Positions 1 through 5,686 of a DNA stretch of 5,866 nt are shown one piece after another. Within the stretch, counting starts at the first letter, position 1; the number at the start of each line of letters is the position of its first letter. The notes under the pieces were generated by a model. It worked only from the letters and a program-made list of their open reading frames with translations. It had not been told where the DNA came from and searched no databases. The stretch comes from Paracoccaceae bacterium (GTDB taxonomy: Bacteria; Pseudomonadota; Alphaproteobacteria; Rhodobacterales; Rhodobacteraceae): NCBI GenBank assembly GCA_902525995.1, contig CABZJG010000116.1, positions 1 through 5,866 on the forward strand, in the 5' to 3' direction. The translations under genes and the position numbers were made by a program.

Positions 1-175
1 CACTGTTATGATTGGTGATACAAGTTTTGATGTAGACATGGCAAAATCGGCAGGAGTTTTTGCAATCGGCGTCGGTTGGGGATATCACCCGCATAGCAAG
101 ATGGCCGCAGCAGATACTCTGGTCCACCGGGCGGCTGATCTGTTGGGTGCAATAGATAACCTATTGAGAGAGTGA
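1..175 (+). CDS. HAD-superfamily (subfamily IA) hydrolase, phosphoglycolate phosphatase-like, 3' end only
   Basis: Only the last 57 codons are present, read from base 2 to a TGA at 173-175; the N-terminal part, with the nucleophile aspartate and cap domain, lies outside the window. The fragment opens with HAD motif IV, seen as IGDTSFDVDMAKSAG, whose acidic residues hold the catalytic magnesium. It continues with the GVGWGYHP stretch common in phosphoglycolate phosphatase-like subfamily IA enzymes. These are cytosolic phosphatases acting on small phosphorylated metabolites; the substrate cannot be decided from this end. The ATP12 chaperone gene begins 3 nt after the stop, so the two are probably co-transcribed. 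In Rhodobacterales such a HAD gene is often found between an RluC-type pseudouridine synthase gene and the ATP12 gene (recalled, not checked here). Family assignment is secure; the exact enzyme name is not. Confidence 0.85.
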   Translation, partial: TVMIGDTSFDVDMAKSAGVFAIGVGWGYHPHSKMAAADTLVHRAADLLGAIDNLLRE

Positions 176-178
176 AAG

Positions 179-886
179 ATGTCAGAGTGGAAACCAAAAC
201 GGTTTTGGCAGGATGTTTCAATTTCAAAAGTTGGAAAGGGTTATGCCGTGTTATTGGACGGTCGGGGGGTCAACACCCCAGCAAAAGCGCCCTTGATTTT
301 GCCCACGCTGAAACTGGCAGAGGCAGTGGCAGAAGAATGGAGGGCCCAGATCGACGTTGTTGATCCAGCAGCTATGCCCTTCACTGGAGCTGCGAATGCG
401 GCTTTGGATAAAGTGACACATCGATTTGAAGAGGTGGCGGGGTTAGTTTCAGCCTATGCAGAGACAGACTTGTTTTGCTATCGGGCAGAGGCGCCACGCG
501 AGCTAGTCGAAAGGCAACAGAGGGCTTGGGACCCGATGTTGGACTGGTCAAGAGGTGCTTTGAATGCACCCCTAAATATAGCCCATGGGGTTATGTTTAT
601 CCGCCAACCACAGAAATCGATCAACGCGTTACGTTTCCGCGTAAATAAATTTAATCCATTCGAGTTGACGGCGCTTTATGATTTGGTTGGATTGTCAGGA
701 TCATTGGTGGCTGGGCTCGCGGTGGTGGATGGTCATGAAGCTCCAGAATCAGTTTGGGATATTTGCCAAGTTGATGAAACCTGGCAAAAAGAACAGTGGG
801 GCCAAGACGAAATCGCGGAAGAGTTGACGTTAGGCAAACGCACGAAATTCTTGCAAGCTTTCAAATTCTTTGCAACCTTAAGGTGA
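179..886 (+). CDS. ATP12-family chaperone for F1-ATPase assembly
   Basis: A 235-residue protein of the usual length for bacterial ATP12 homologues. In mitochondria Atp12 binds free F1 alpha subunit and keeps it from aggregating until it joins beta; the alphaproteobacterial protein is assumed to do the same in the cytosol. Recognisable conserved blocks, in order: KRFW (residues 7-10) and LDGR (26-29) in the N-terminal beta-rich part, EEW (52-54), MPFTGAANAALDKV (66-79), YAETDLFCYRA (93-103), QQRAWDPMLDW (113-123), then the helical C-terminal half with SGSLVAGLAV (173-182) and the acidic DETWQKEQWGQDEIAE (199-214). No membrane segment or signal peptide. The ATG at 179 gives a start that aligns with the family N-terminus; its ribosome site is a modest purine run (166-172) inside the end of the HAD gene, suggesting translational coupling. 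No frame damage is visible. It is unrelated in function to the transporter downstream. Confidence 0.93.
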   Translation: MSEWKPKRFWQDVSISKVGKGYAVLLDGRGVNTPAKAPLILPTLKLAEAVAEEWRAQIDVVDPAAMPFTGAANAALDKVTHRFEEVAGLVSAYAETDLFCYRAEAPRELVERQQRAWDPMLDWSRGALNAPLNIAHGVMFIRQPQKSINALRFRVNKFNPFELTALYDLVGLSGSLVAGLAVVDGHEAPESVWDICQVDETWQKEQWGQDEIAEELTLGKRTKFLQAFKFFATLR

Positions 887-895
887 ATTTTGTCA

Positions 896-933
896 CTTTG
901 AATTAAACTTGTTCCATTTTGTTTAACTCAAAG
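896..933 (+). terminator. Long AT-rich hairpin after the ATP12 gene; possible terminator or regulatory dyad
   Basis: Left arm 896-908 (CTTTGAATTAAAC) pairs with right arm 921-933 (GTTTAACTCAAAG) over 13 positions with a single A/C mismatch at 902/927; the loop is 12 nt (909-920). It starts 10 nt after the ATP12 stop codon. No run of T follows, so it is not a textbook intrinsic terminator. It may still end or stabilise the HAD-ATP12 transcript, or act as DNA: it lies 22 nt upstream of the candidate -35 box of bztA. The structure is seen directly; its role is inferred. Confidence 0.45.
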
Positions 934-955
934 ATGAATTTAGAGAATAGATCAC

Positions 956-985
956 TTGACGTTCTCTCATAATTTTGACCAAAAT
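956..985 (+). promoter_or_regulatory. Candidate sigma-70-type promoter of the bzt operon
   Basis: TTGACG at 956-961 matches five of six -35 consensus bases. CAAAAT at 980-985 is a four-of-six -10 match with an 18-nt spacer. Transcription would begin near 992 and leave a leader of about 157 nt before bztA. A second TTGAC occurs at 975-979 without a good partner. The proposed -10 is one arm of a perfect dyad, ATTTTG-AC-CAAAAT (972-985), which could be an operator. I chose this pair because TTGAC is the strongest feature of alphaproteobacterial housekeeping promoters, but the -10 is weak. Confidence 0.35.
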
Positions 986-1108
986 AGTACCACTGTGTAG
1001 AGGGAGTTCTATCTATTCAAATACTCATGGAAAGAAATCCCCATTATCGGAGCACTGGAAGGAAGATATTTTGAATTTCAGTGTCAGTGAAAATATGTTT
1101 CAAACCAA

Positions 1109-1128
1109 CAGCTTCCAATCAGAAGCTG
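1109..1128 (+). promoter_or_regulatory. Leader hairpin immediately upstream of the bztA ribosome binding site
   Basis: CAGCTTC (1109-1115) and GAAGCTG (1122-1128) form a perfect 7-bp stem with a 6-nt loop, ending 6 nt before the Shine-Dalgarno of bztA. The bases CTTCC (1112-1116) can alternatively pair with GGAAG (1136-1140) inside the Shine-Dalgarno, so two exclusive folds are possible. Whether this regulates translation or only protects the 5' end of the message is unknown. It matches no riboswitch class that I recognise. Confidence 0.4.
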
Positions 1129-1134
1129 AAAATC

Positions 1135-1144
1135 AGGAAGAGGG
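1135..1144 (+). promoter_or_regulatory. Ribosome binding site that fixes the bztA start
   Basis: AGGAAGAGGG holds two overlapping purine-rich Shine-Dalgarno options (AGGA at 1135, GAGG at 1140), 10 and 5 nt before the ATG at 1149. The reading frame stays open for 58 codons upstream, to a TTG at 975, but neither that codon nor the in-frame ATG at 1095 has a comparable site. Only the start at 1149 puts a signal peptide at the N-terminus. Confidence 0.75.
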
Positions 1145-1148
1145 TAAA

Positions 1149-2165
1149 ATGAAAAAATCTTTTGTTCTTGGCACGCTGGCCGTTGCAGGTCTGGCAGCCG
1201 GTGCAGCAGCGGCAGGTACGTTAGACGACGTAAAAGCGCGCGGCACATTGAACTGCGGCGTTTCAACCGGCTTGGTGGGCTTTGCTGCACCAGACGCCAA
1301 CGGTGAATGGAGCGGTTTTGACGTGGGCGTTTGTCGCGCCGTTGCGGCCGCAGTCTTGGGTGATGCCCAAGCGGTTGAGTTTGTTCCAACCACAGGTAAA
1401 ACACGCTTTACAGCTCTGGCATCTGGCGAAATTGACATGCTGGCGCGGAACACAACTTGGACCTTTAGTCGTGACGTTGACCTGAAATTTGAATTTGTCG
1501 GCGTAAACTACTATGACGGTCAAGGCTTTATGGCTCCTGCAGATTTGGGTGTTTCATCTGCTGCAGGCCTTGATGGTGCAACTGTTTGTATCCAAACAGG
1601 AACCACTACAGAGTTGAACTTGGCGGACTTCTTCCGTTCAAACAACATGAGCTATGAGCCAGTTCCAATTGAAACCAATGCAGAAGCACAACAGCAGTAT
1701 CTTGCTGGCGCCTGTGATGTTTTCACAACTGACGCATCAGGTCTAGCTGCAACTCGGGCAACTTTTGAAAACCCAGGCGATCACGTTCTGATGCCTGAGA
1801 TTATCTCAAAAGAGCCTCTGGGTCCTCTTGTGCGCCATGGCGACAACAATTGGGGCGATATCGTACGCTGGACACTTAACGCTTTGATTACAGCGGAAGA
1901 GCTTGGCGTGACATCTGGAAACCTTGAAGAAATGTCAGCTGGCACCAACAACCCTGAGATCAATCGCCTTTTGGGTACAGAAGGTACACTTGGTGCGATG
2001 CTTGGTCTTGACGGTGACTGGGCCAAACGGGCAATCATGGTTGGCGGCAACTATGGCGAGCTGTTCGAAGCCAACATTGGTGAAGCGACACCAATCGGCC
2101 TTGCGCGTGGCTTGAACGCTCAGTGGACAGATGGTGGTCTAATCTACTCTCCACCTTTCCGTTAA
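1149..2165 (+). CDS. bztA: Periplasmic binding protein of a glutamate/glutamine/aspartate/asparagine ABC transporter
   Basis: A 338-residue solute-binding protein of family 3 (SBP_bac_3), within one residue of what I recall for R. capsulatus BztA. Residues 1-22 are a Sec signal peptide: MKKS, a hydrophobic core rich in Ala, Val and Leu, and an AAA site before GTLDDV. The family signature begins at GFDVGVCRAVAAAV (56-69). Further conserved blocks are TRFTALASGEIDMLARNTTWTFSRD (given in parts: 85-91, 92-99, 100-109), YYDGQGFM (121-128), QTGTTTELN (149-157) and TTDASGL (193-199). Arg100 and Asp195 are the likely contacts for the ligand carboxylate and amino groups, by analogy with the family. 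Cysteines 36/62 and 147/189 are spaced to form two disulfides (inference). The mature protein would bind acidic and amide amino acids and deliver them to BztB/BztC. It is the first gene of the operon and is separated from bztB by a GC-rich hairpin. Substrate range is inferred from the R. capsulatus system. Confidence 0.93.
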   Translation: MKKSFVLGTLAVAGLAAGAAAAGTLDDVKARGTLNCGVSTGLVGFAAPDANGEWSGFDVGVCRAVAAAVLGDAQAVEFVPTTGKTRFTALASGEIDMLARNTTWTFSRDVDLKFEFVGVNYYDGQGFMAPADLGVSSAAGLDGATVCIQTGTTTELNLADFFRSNNMSYEPVPIETNAEAQQQYLAGACDVFTTDASGLAATRATFENPGDHVLMPEIISKEPLGPLVRHGDNNWGDIVRWTLNALITAEELGVTSGNLEEMSAGTNNPEINRLLGTEGTLGAMLGLDGDWAKRAIMVGGNYGELFEANIGEATPIGLARGLNAQWTDGGLIYSPPFR

Positions 2166-2180
2166 GTTACAATTATAGAA

Positions 2181-2200
2181 GGCGCGGTTTGTACCGCGCC
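2181..2200 (+). terminator. GC-rich hairpin between bztA and bztB; probable attenuating terminator or mRNA-stabilising stem
   Basis: GGCGCGGT (2181-2188) and ACCGCGCC (2193-2200) form a perfect 8-bp stem, seven pairs of them G-C, with a TTGT loop, followed by the pyrimidine-rich CTTTCTTC. It starts 15 nt after the bztA stop in the widest gap inside the operon (102 nt). Hairpins in this position are a known device for making more binding protein than permease, by partial termination or by blocking 3' exonucleases. The T content after the stem is moderate, so read-through to bztB is expected. No separate promoter for bztB is evident. Confidence 0.7.
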
Positions 2201-2267
2201 CTTTCTTCAAAACTACAGCCTGCTTGCGGTGTGCAAAAAGACTGGCTGAACCACAGGGATCATATTT

Positions 2268-3536
2268 ATGGCGACGTTAACCGCCCCTGATAGGGAGTCG
2301 TTTAAGCTTTCAATGCTTCTCTACGACACTCGGTATCGCTCTATGACCATTCAGGTCATTGCGATGATCGGTTTTGTAAGCATTGTCTTCTGGTTGATTT
2401 CAAATACAATCACCAACCTGAATAATTTGGGGAAACCAGTTGAGTTCGGTTTTCTTTTTGAGCCGTCTAGCTATGATATCAACCAAAGGTTGGTTGAATA
2501 TAACTCGCGCGACTCGCATCTACGAGCCTCTTTTGTCGGTGTATTAAATACTCTGGTTGTGGCGTTCTTAGGGTGCATAACCGCGACAATTATTGGCGTT
2601 TTTGTGGGCATTGCTCGCCTTTCAAAAAACTGGTTTGTTTCTAGGATTATGACCGTTTACGTCGAAGCCTTCAGGAATGTCCCTGTTTTGCTGTGGATTG
2701 TTCTTGCGATGGCAATCCTAATCGAAGGCTTACCCGCGCCGAAAGCCTTCCGAGGTGAAAATGCCACAGCTTCTTTGAATTTGTTTGACAGTGTCGCGCT
2801 CACCAATCGAGGTGTATACGTTCCTGAACCGCTATTTTCAAACGGCATAGGTGATGTGGCCCTCTTTGGCCAATCCAGTTTGCGGTTCAGCGTTAGTCTT
2901 GACCTTATCCTAATAATTGCGGTTCTTATCGCATCTTTTTATGTGTCGGCTTTGATTAAAAAGCGTGCAAATAGGATCCAAGACGCTACGGGCGATAGAC
3001 CGACCACTTGGTATCTAAGGCTTGGTGTCACTGTTTTACCAATTGCAATTGTTCTATGGATGCTTGGGTTTCATTTGGGATACCCTGAACTTAAAGGCTT
3101 TAATTTCAAGGGTGGAACCCACCTTCGCAACTCACTGATTGCCCTTTGGCTGGCATTGTCGTTGTACACTGCCGCGTTTATCGCCGAAATCGTCAGAGGT
3201 GGCATCTTGGCAATCTCACGGGGGCAGACAGAAGCGGCGGCCTCGTTGGGACTGCGCCCCAATCGCATTATGAATCTTGTAATTTTGCCGCAAGCATTGC
3301 GTGTGATTATACCGCCACTTATCTCAAACTACCTCAATCTGACAAAAAACTCATCTCTTGCGATTGCTGTTGGCTATATGGATGTAACCGGAACGCTCGG
3401 TGGCATCACCTTGAACCAAACAGGGCGAGAATTGGAATGTATCCTGCTTTTGATGTTGGTTTATCTTACGATATCATTGTCCATCTCGGCGGTGATGAAC
3501 TGGTATAACAATAGCGTTAAATTGGTGGAGCGGTGA
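2268..3536 (+). CDS. bztB: ABC transporter permease for acidic/amide amino acids (HisM family), first subunit
   Basis: A 422-residue inner-membrane protein, close to the length of R. capsulatus BztB and much longer than simple HisM-type permeases of about 230 residues. Hydrophobic segments lie near residues 27-47, 88-117, 136-153, 209-230, 252-270, 288-308, 335-356 and 391-411. The permease core starts with GVLNTLVVAF (91-100) and FRNVPVLLW (135-143). A polar, probably periplasmic insertion (about 154-208) follows, which is normal for Aap/Bzt permeases. The EAA loop that docks on the ATPase is seen as EAAASLGL (322-329) with the conserved proline in ILPQALR (339-345). The ATG at 2268 follows an AGGGA site (2255-2259) by 8 nt. 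It should pair with BztC to form the channel. The TGA stop is one base before the bztC ATG, and the bztC ribosome site lies inside this gene, so the two are translationally coupled. No oddities. Confidence 0.93.
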   Translation: MATLTAPDRESFKLSMLLYDTRYRSMTIQVIAMIGFVSIVFWLISNTITNLNNLGKPVEFGFLFEPSSYDINQRLVEYNSRDSHLRASFVGVLNTLVVAFLGCITATIIGVFVGIARLSKNWFVSRIMTVYVEAFRNVPVLLWIVLAMAILIEGLPAPKAFRGENATASLNLFDSVALTNRGVYVPEPLFSNGIGDVALFGQSSLRFSVSLDLILIIAVLIASFYVSALIKKRANRIQDATGDRPTTWYLRLGVTVLPIAIVLWMLGFHLGYPELKGFNFKGGTHLRNSLIALWLALSLYTAAFIAEIVRGGILAISRGQTEAAASLGLRPNRIMNLVILPQALRVIIPPLISNYLNLTKNSSLAIAVGYMDVTGTLGGITLNQTGRELECILLLMLVYLTISLSISAVMNWYNNSVKLVER

Positions 3537-3537
3537 T

Positions 3538-4842
3538 ATGAGTAATCAAGCTTTTGTTAGGCGTGAAATAATAGAAGAGCAAACACCTCCACTAACGGCT
3601 TTTGGATTGGTGGGTTGGTTGAGAGAGAACCTGTTTTCAAACTGGTTTAACGCGATTTTGACCTTTATTTCACTTTATTTCATCTGGTATGTCCTTTCGG
3701 GTGTTGTGCCTTGGATATTCCTTTCTGTATGGAATGCCGGTTCACTGTCAGAGTGCCGCGAAATAGCAAGTGCAACTTGGGGTGGAACCCATGGGCATGC
3801 CTGTTGGGCTGTGATCAACGATCGCTGGATTCAACTCTTGTTCGGCTTTTATCCATCTCATCTCTATTGGCGACCAATTTTAGCTTTCGTTTTATTGCTG
3901 ATTTCGCTTGCGCCGATACTGTTTACCGGCGCGCCAAAGAAGATTTTTTATCTTACTGCAGTGTACCCCTTTGTGTTGCCTTGGTTAATGTGGGGTGGAT
4001 CCGTGTGGGCATCTGTGTCGGCTCTTTTAGGGTTCGTCGTTGGATATGCCATCATTCGCTACACATCTGAAATTTTGGGACAGTTGGCCGCAGTTATCCT
4101 GTCGATTATCGGTGCGGTGGTTTGGTGGTTATATATTGGGCCCTTACTTCTCTCGCAGGGATTAGGAGCGATCTTGCCCCTTGCTTTGGAACCAGTCATC
4201 AGCCGATATTTTGGTGGGTTTATGCTGGCTATTCTAATTGGTGTGGTTGCGATCGGGTGCTCTTTGCCAATAGGGATTGTGCTTGCTTTGGGACGCCAGT
4301 CTGACCTGTTGATCTTGAAAACAATTTCAGTTTGGTTCATTGAGTTTATTCGCGGAGTTCCATTGATCACACTGCTGTTTGTTGCCTCGACTTTGCTGAA
4401 TATATTCATGCCGCCGGGAACTAATTTTGATATTATCCTCAGGGTTATGATTATGGTAACACTTTTTGCATCAGCCTATATGGCCGAAGTCATCCGAGGG
4501 GGGCTTGCAGCTTTACCCCGAGGGCAATTTGAAGGGGCTGACAGCCTTGGTTTGAACTACTGGCAAGCGCAACGGCTTATCATTATGCCGCAAGCTCTCA
4601 AGATTTCTATCCCAGGCATCGTAAGCACCTTTATTGGCGTCTTTAAAGATACCACTCTGGTTTCAATTATCGGATTGATGGATCCGTTGGGGTTATCTCA
4701 AGGTATCCGCGCCAATGCTGAATGGAATGGTATTTACTGGGAACTGTTCGCATTTATTGCGTTCCTGTTCTTCATAGTATGCTTTTCAATGTCCCGTTAC
4801 TCAATGTATCTAGAGCGCAAGCTCCAAACAGACCACCGCTAA
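3538..4842 (+). CDS. bztC: ABC transporter permease for acidic/amide amino acids (HisM family), second subunit
   Basis: A 434-residue inner-membrane protein, the length I recall for R. capsulatus BztC. The N-terminal half is an extension specific to the Aap/Bzt group. It has a hydrophobic segment at about 37-62, a tryptophan-rich, probably periplasmic loop (63-111) with cysteines 73 and 89 before AVINDRW (91-97), and further membrane segments near 112-131, 136-152, 155-172 and 183-201. The transport core follows: GGFMLAILIG (226-235), FIRGVPLITLLF (270-281), segments near 303-318 and 345-366, and a last one at 402-418. The EAA loop reads EGADSLGL (332-339) with IMPQALK (349-355). The Gly at its second position is common in this subunit. 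It partners BztB in the membrane and BztD at the cytosolic face. Start: ATG at 3538, preceded by GGAG (3527-3530) at 7 nt, 1 nt after the bztB stop. The pair of unequal, enlarged permeases is diagnostic of Aap/Bzt transporters. Confidence 0.93.
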   Translation: MSNQAFVRREIIEEQTPPLTAFGLVGWLRENLFSNWFNAILTFISLYFIWYVLSGVVPWIFLSVWNAGSLSECREIASATWGGTHGHACWAVINDRWIQLLFGFYPSHLYWRPILAFVLLLISLAPILFTGAPKKIFYLTAVYPFVLPWLMWGGSVWASVSALLGFVVGYAIIRYTSEILGQLAAVILSIIGAVVWWLYIGPLLLSQGLGAILPLALEPVISRYFGGFMLAILIGVVAIGCSLPIGIVLALGRQSDLLILKTISVWFIEFIRGVPLITLLFVASTLLNIFMPPGTNFDIILRVMIMVTLFASAYMAEVIRGGLAALPRGQFEGADSLGLNYWQAQRLIIMPQALKISIPGIVSTFIGVFKDTTLVSIIGLMDPLGLSQGIRANAEWNGIYWELFAFIAFLFFIVCFSMSRYSMYLERKLQTDHR

Positions 4843-4854
4843 GGAGATCAAGAA

Positions 4855-5646
4855 ATGTCTGATCTAGCAATTGATCGTGAAGTTGACCGCAGCCAGATGC
4901 AAGTGTACGACGAGGAAGCGATCCAGATTACAGAAATGAACAAATGGTTTGGCACATTCCATGTTCTTCGCGATATTAACCTCACCGTTAACAAAGGTGA
5001 GCGTATCGTGGTCTGTGGGCCATCAGGCTCTGGAAAGTCAACTTTAATCCGCTGTATTAACGCTCTTGAAGAGCATCAGCGTGGCCAGATTATTGTTGAT
5101 GGTACCGTGCTTTCTTCTGATTTGAAGAATGTTGATAAAATTCGCTCAGAAGTGGGTATGGTTTTTCAACACTTCAATCTTTTCCCGCACCTTACAATTT
5201 TGGAAAACTGTACCTTGGCTCCGATTTGGGTGCGTAAGACACCTAAAAAAGAAGCTGAAGAAACTGCAATGCACTTTCTTGAAAAGGTCAAAATTCCAGA
5301 GCAGGCTTTAAAATATCCTGGCCAACTTTCAGGTGGCCAGCAACAGCGTGTTGCGATTGCCCGCTCGCTTTGTATGCGCCCTCGGATTATGCTTTTTGAC
5401 GAACCGACTTCAGCGCTTGATCCAGAAATGATCAAAGAGGTTCTCGATACGATGATCGAGTTGGCTCAGGATGGTATGACGATGCTTTGCGTCACCCACG
5501 AAATGGGGTTCGCGAGACAGGTTGCCAACCGCGTTATTTTTATGGACCAAGGTCAAATTGTCGAGCAAAACGAACCAGAAGAGTTCTTTAACAATCCACA
5601 ATCTGATCGCACTAAACTGTTCTTAAGTCAGATATTGGGCCACTAA
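4855..5646 (+). CDS. bztD: ABC transporter ATP-binding protein for acidic/amide amino acids
   Basis: A 263-residue cytosolic ATPase, the same length as I recall for R. capsulatus BztD, that powers uptake through BztB/BztC. All nucleotide-binding elements are intact: A-loop aromatic near F32, Walker A GPSGSGKST (55-63), Q-loop Q105 in VFQHFNLFPHLT, signature LSGGQQQ (158-164), Walker B IMLFDEP (178-184), D-loop SALD (186-189) and switch histidine H215 in VTHEM. The first 20 residues, including DRSQMQV, form a short N-terminal extension ahead of the core, as I recall in the R. capsulatus protein. As in polar amino acid transporters (HisP/GlnQ/AapP type), there is no long C-terminal regulatory domain. 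The ATG at 4855 is 8 nt after a strong Shine-Dalgarno (AAGGAG, 4841-4846) that overlaps the TAA stop of bztC, so ribosomes ending bztC are placed to start bztD. It is the last gene of the operon. Confidence 0.95.
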   Translation: MSDLAIDREVDRSQMQVYDEEAIQITEMNKWFGTFHVLRDINLTVNKGERIVVCGPSGSGKSTLIRCINALEEHQRGQIIVDGTVLSSDLKNVDKIRSEVGMVFQHFNLFPHLTILENCTLAPIWVRKTPKKEAEETAMHFLEKVKIPEQALKYPGQLSGGQQQRVAIARSLCMRPRIMLFDEPTSALDPEMIKEVLDTMIELAQDGMTMLCVTHEMGFARQVANRVIFMDQGQIVEQNEPEEFFNNPQSDRTKLFLSQILGH

Positions 5647-5651
5647 TACAA

Positions 5652-5686
5652 TTCCCTGAGCCATATTAAAAAAATGGCTTAGGGAA
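5652..5686 (+). terminator. Hairpin after bztD, probable end of the bzt operon
   Basis: TTCCCTGAGCCAT (5652-5664) pairs with ATGGCTTAGGGAA (5674-5686) over 13 positions with one G/T wobble; the loop is 9 nt and A-rich. It begins 5 nt after the bztD stop. The following AAATATTCC has no proper T run, so termination may be inefficient or Rho-assisted, or the stem may mainly protect the 3' end. On the opposite strand the flank is not T-rich either. The long stem and its position make it the natural transcript end. Confidence 0.6.

Noticed and set aside
853..875. Repeated TTGCAA near the 3' end of the ATP12 gene
   Set aside because: The hexamer is self-complementary and lies within conserved coding sequence; no wider symmetry is present.
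1027..1074. A 15-codon upstream reading frame (ATG 1027 to TGA 1072-1074) in the bztA leader, possible leader peptide
   Set aside because: No Shine-Dalgarno at a useful distance, and the sequence is not enriched in Glu, Gln, Asp or Asn codons as an attenuator peptide for this transporter would be.
1084..1453. Two overlapping minus-strand reading frames of 106 codons opposite the start of bztA
   Set aside because: They lie antisense to a clearly coding gene, have low-complexity composition rich in Arg, Pro and Ala, no recognisable domain, and no promoter or ribosome site supporting them.
2224..2236. TTGC-GGTGT-GCAA dyad before bztB as an operator or internal promoter
   Set aside because: Four-base arms are expected by chance, and no convincing -35/-10 pair accompanies it.
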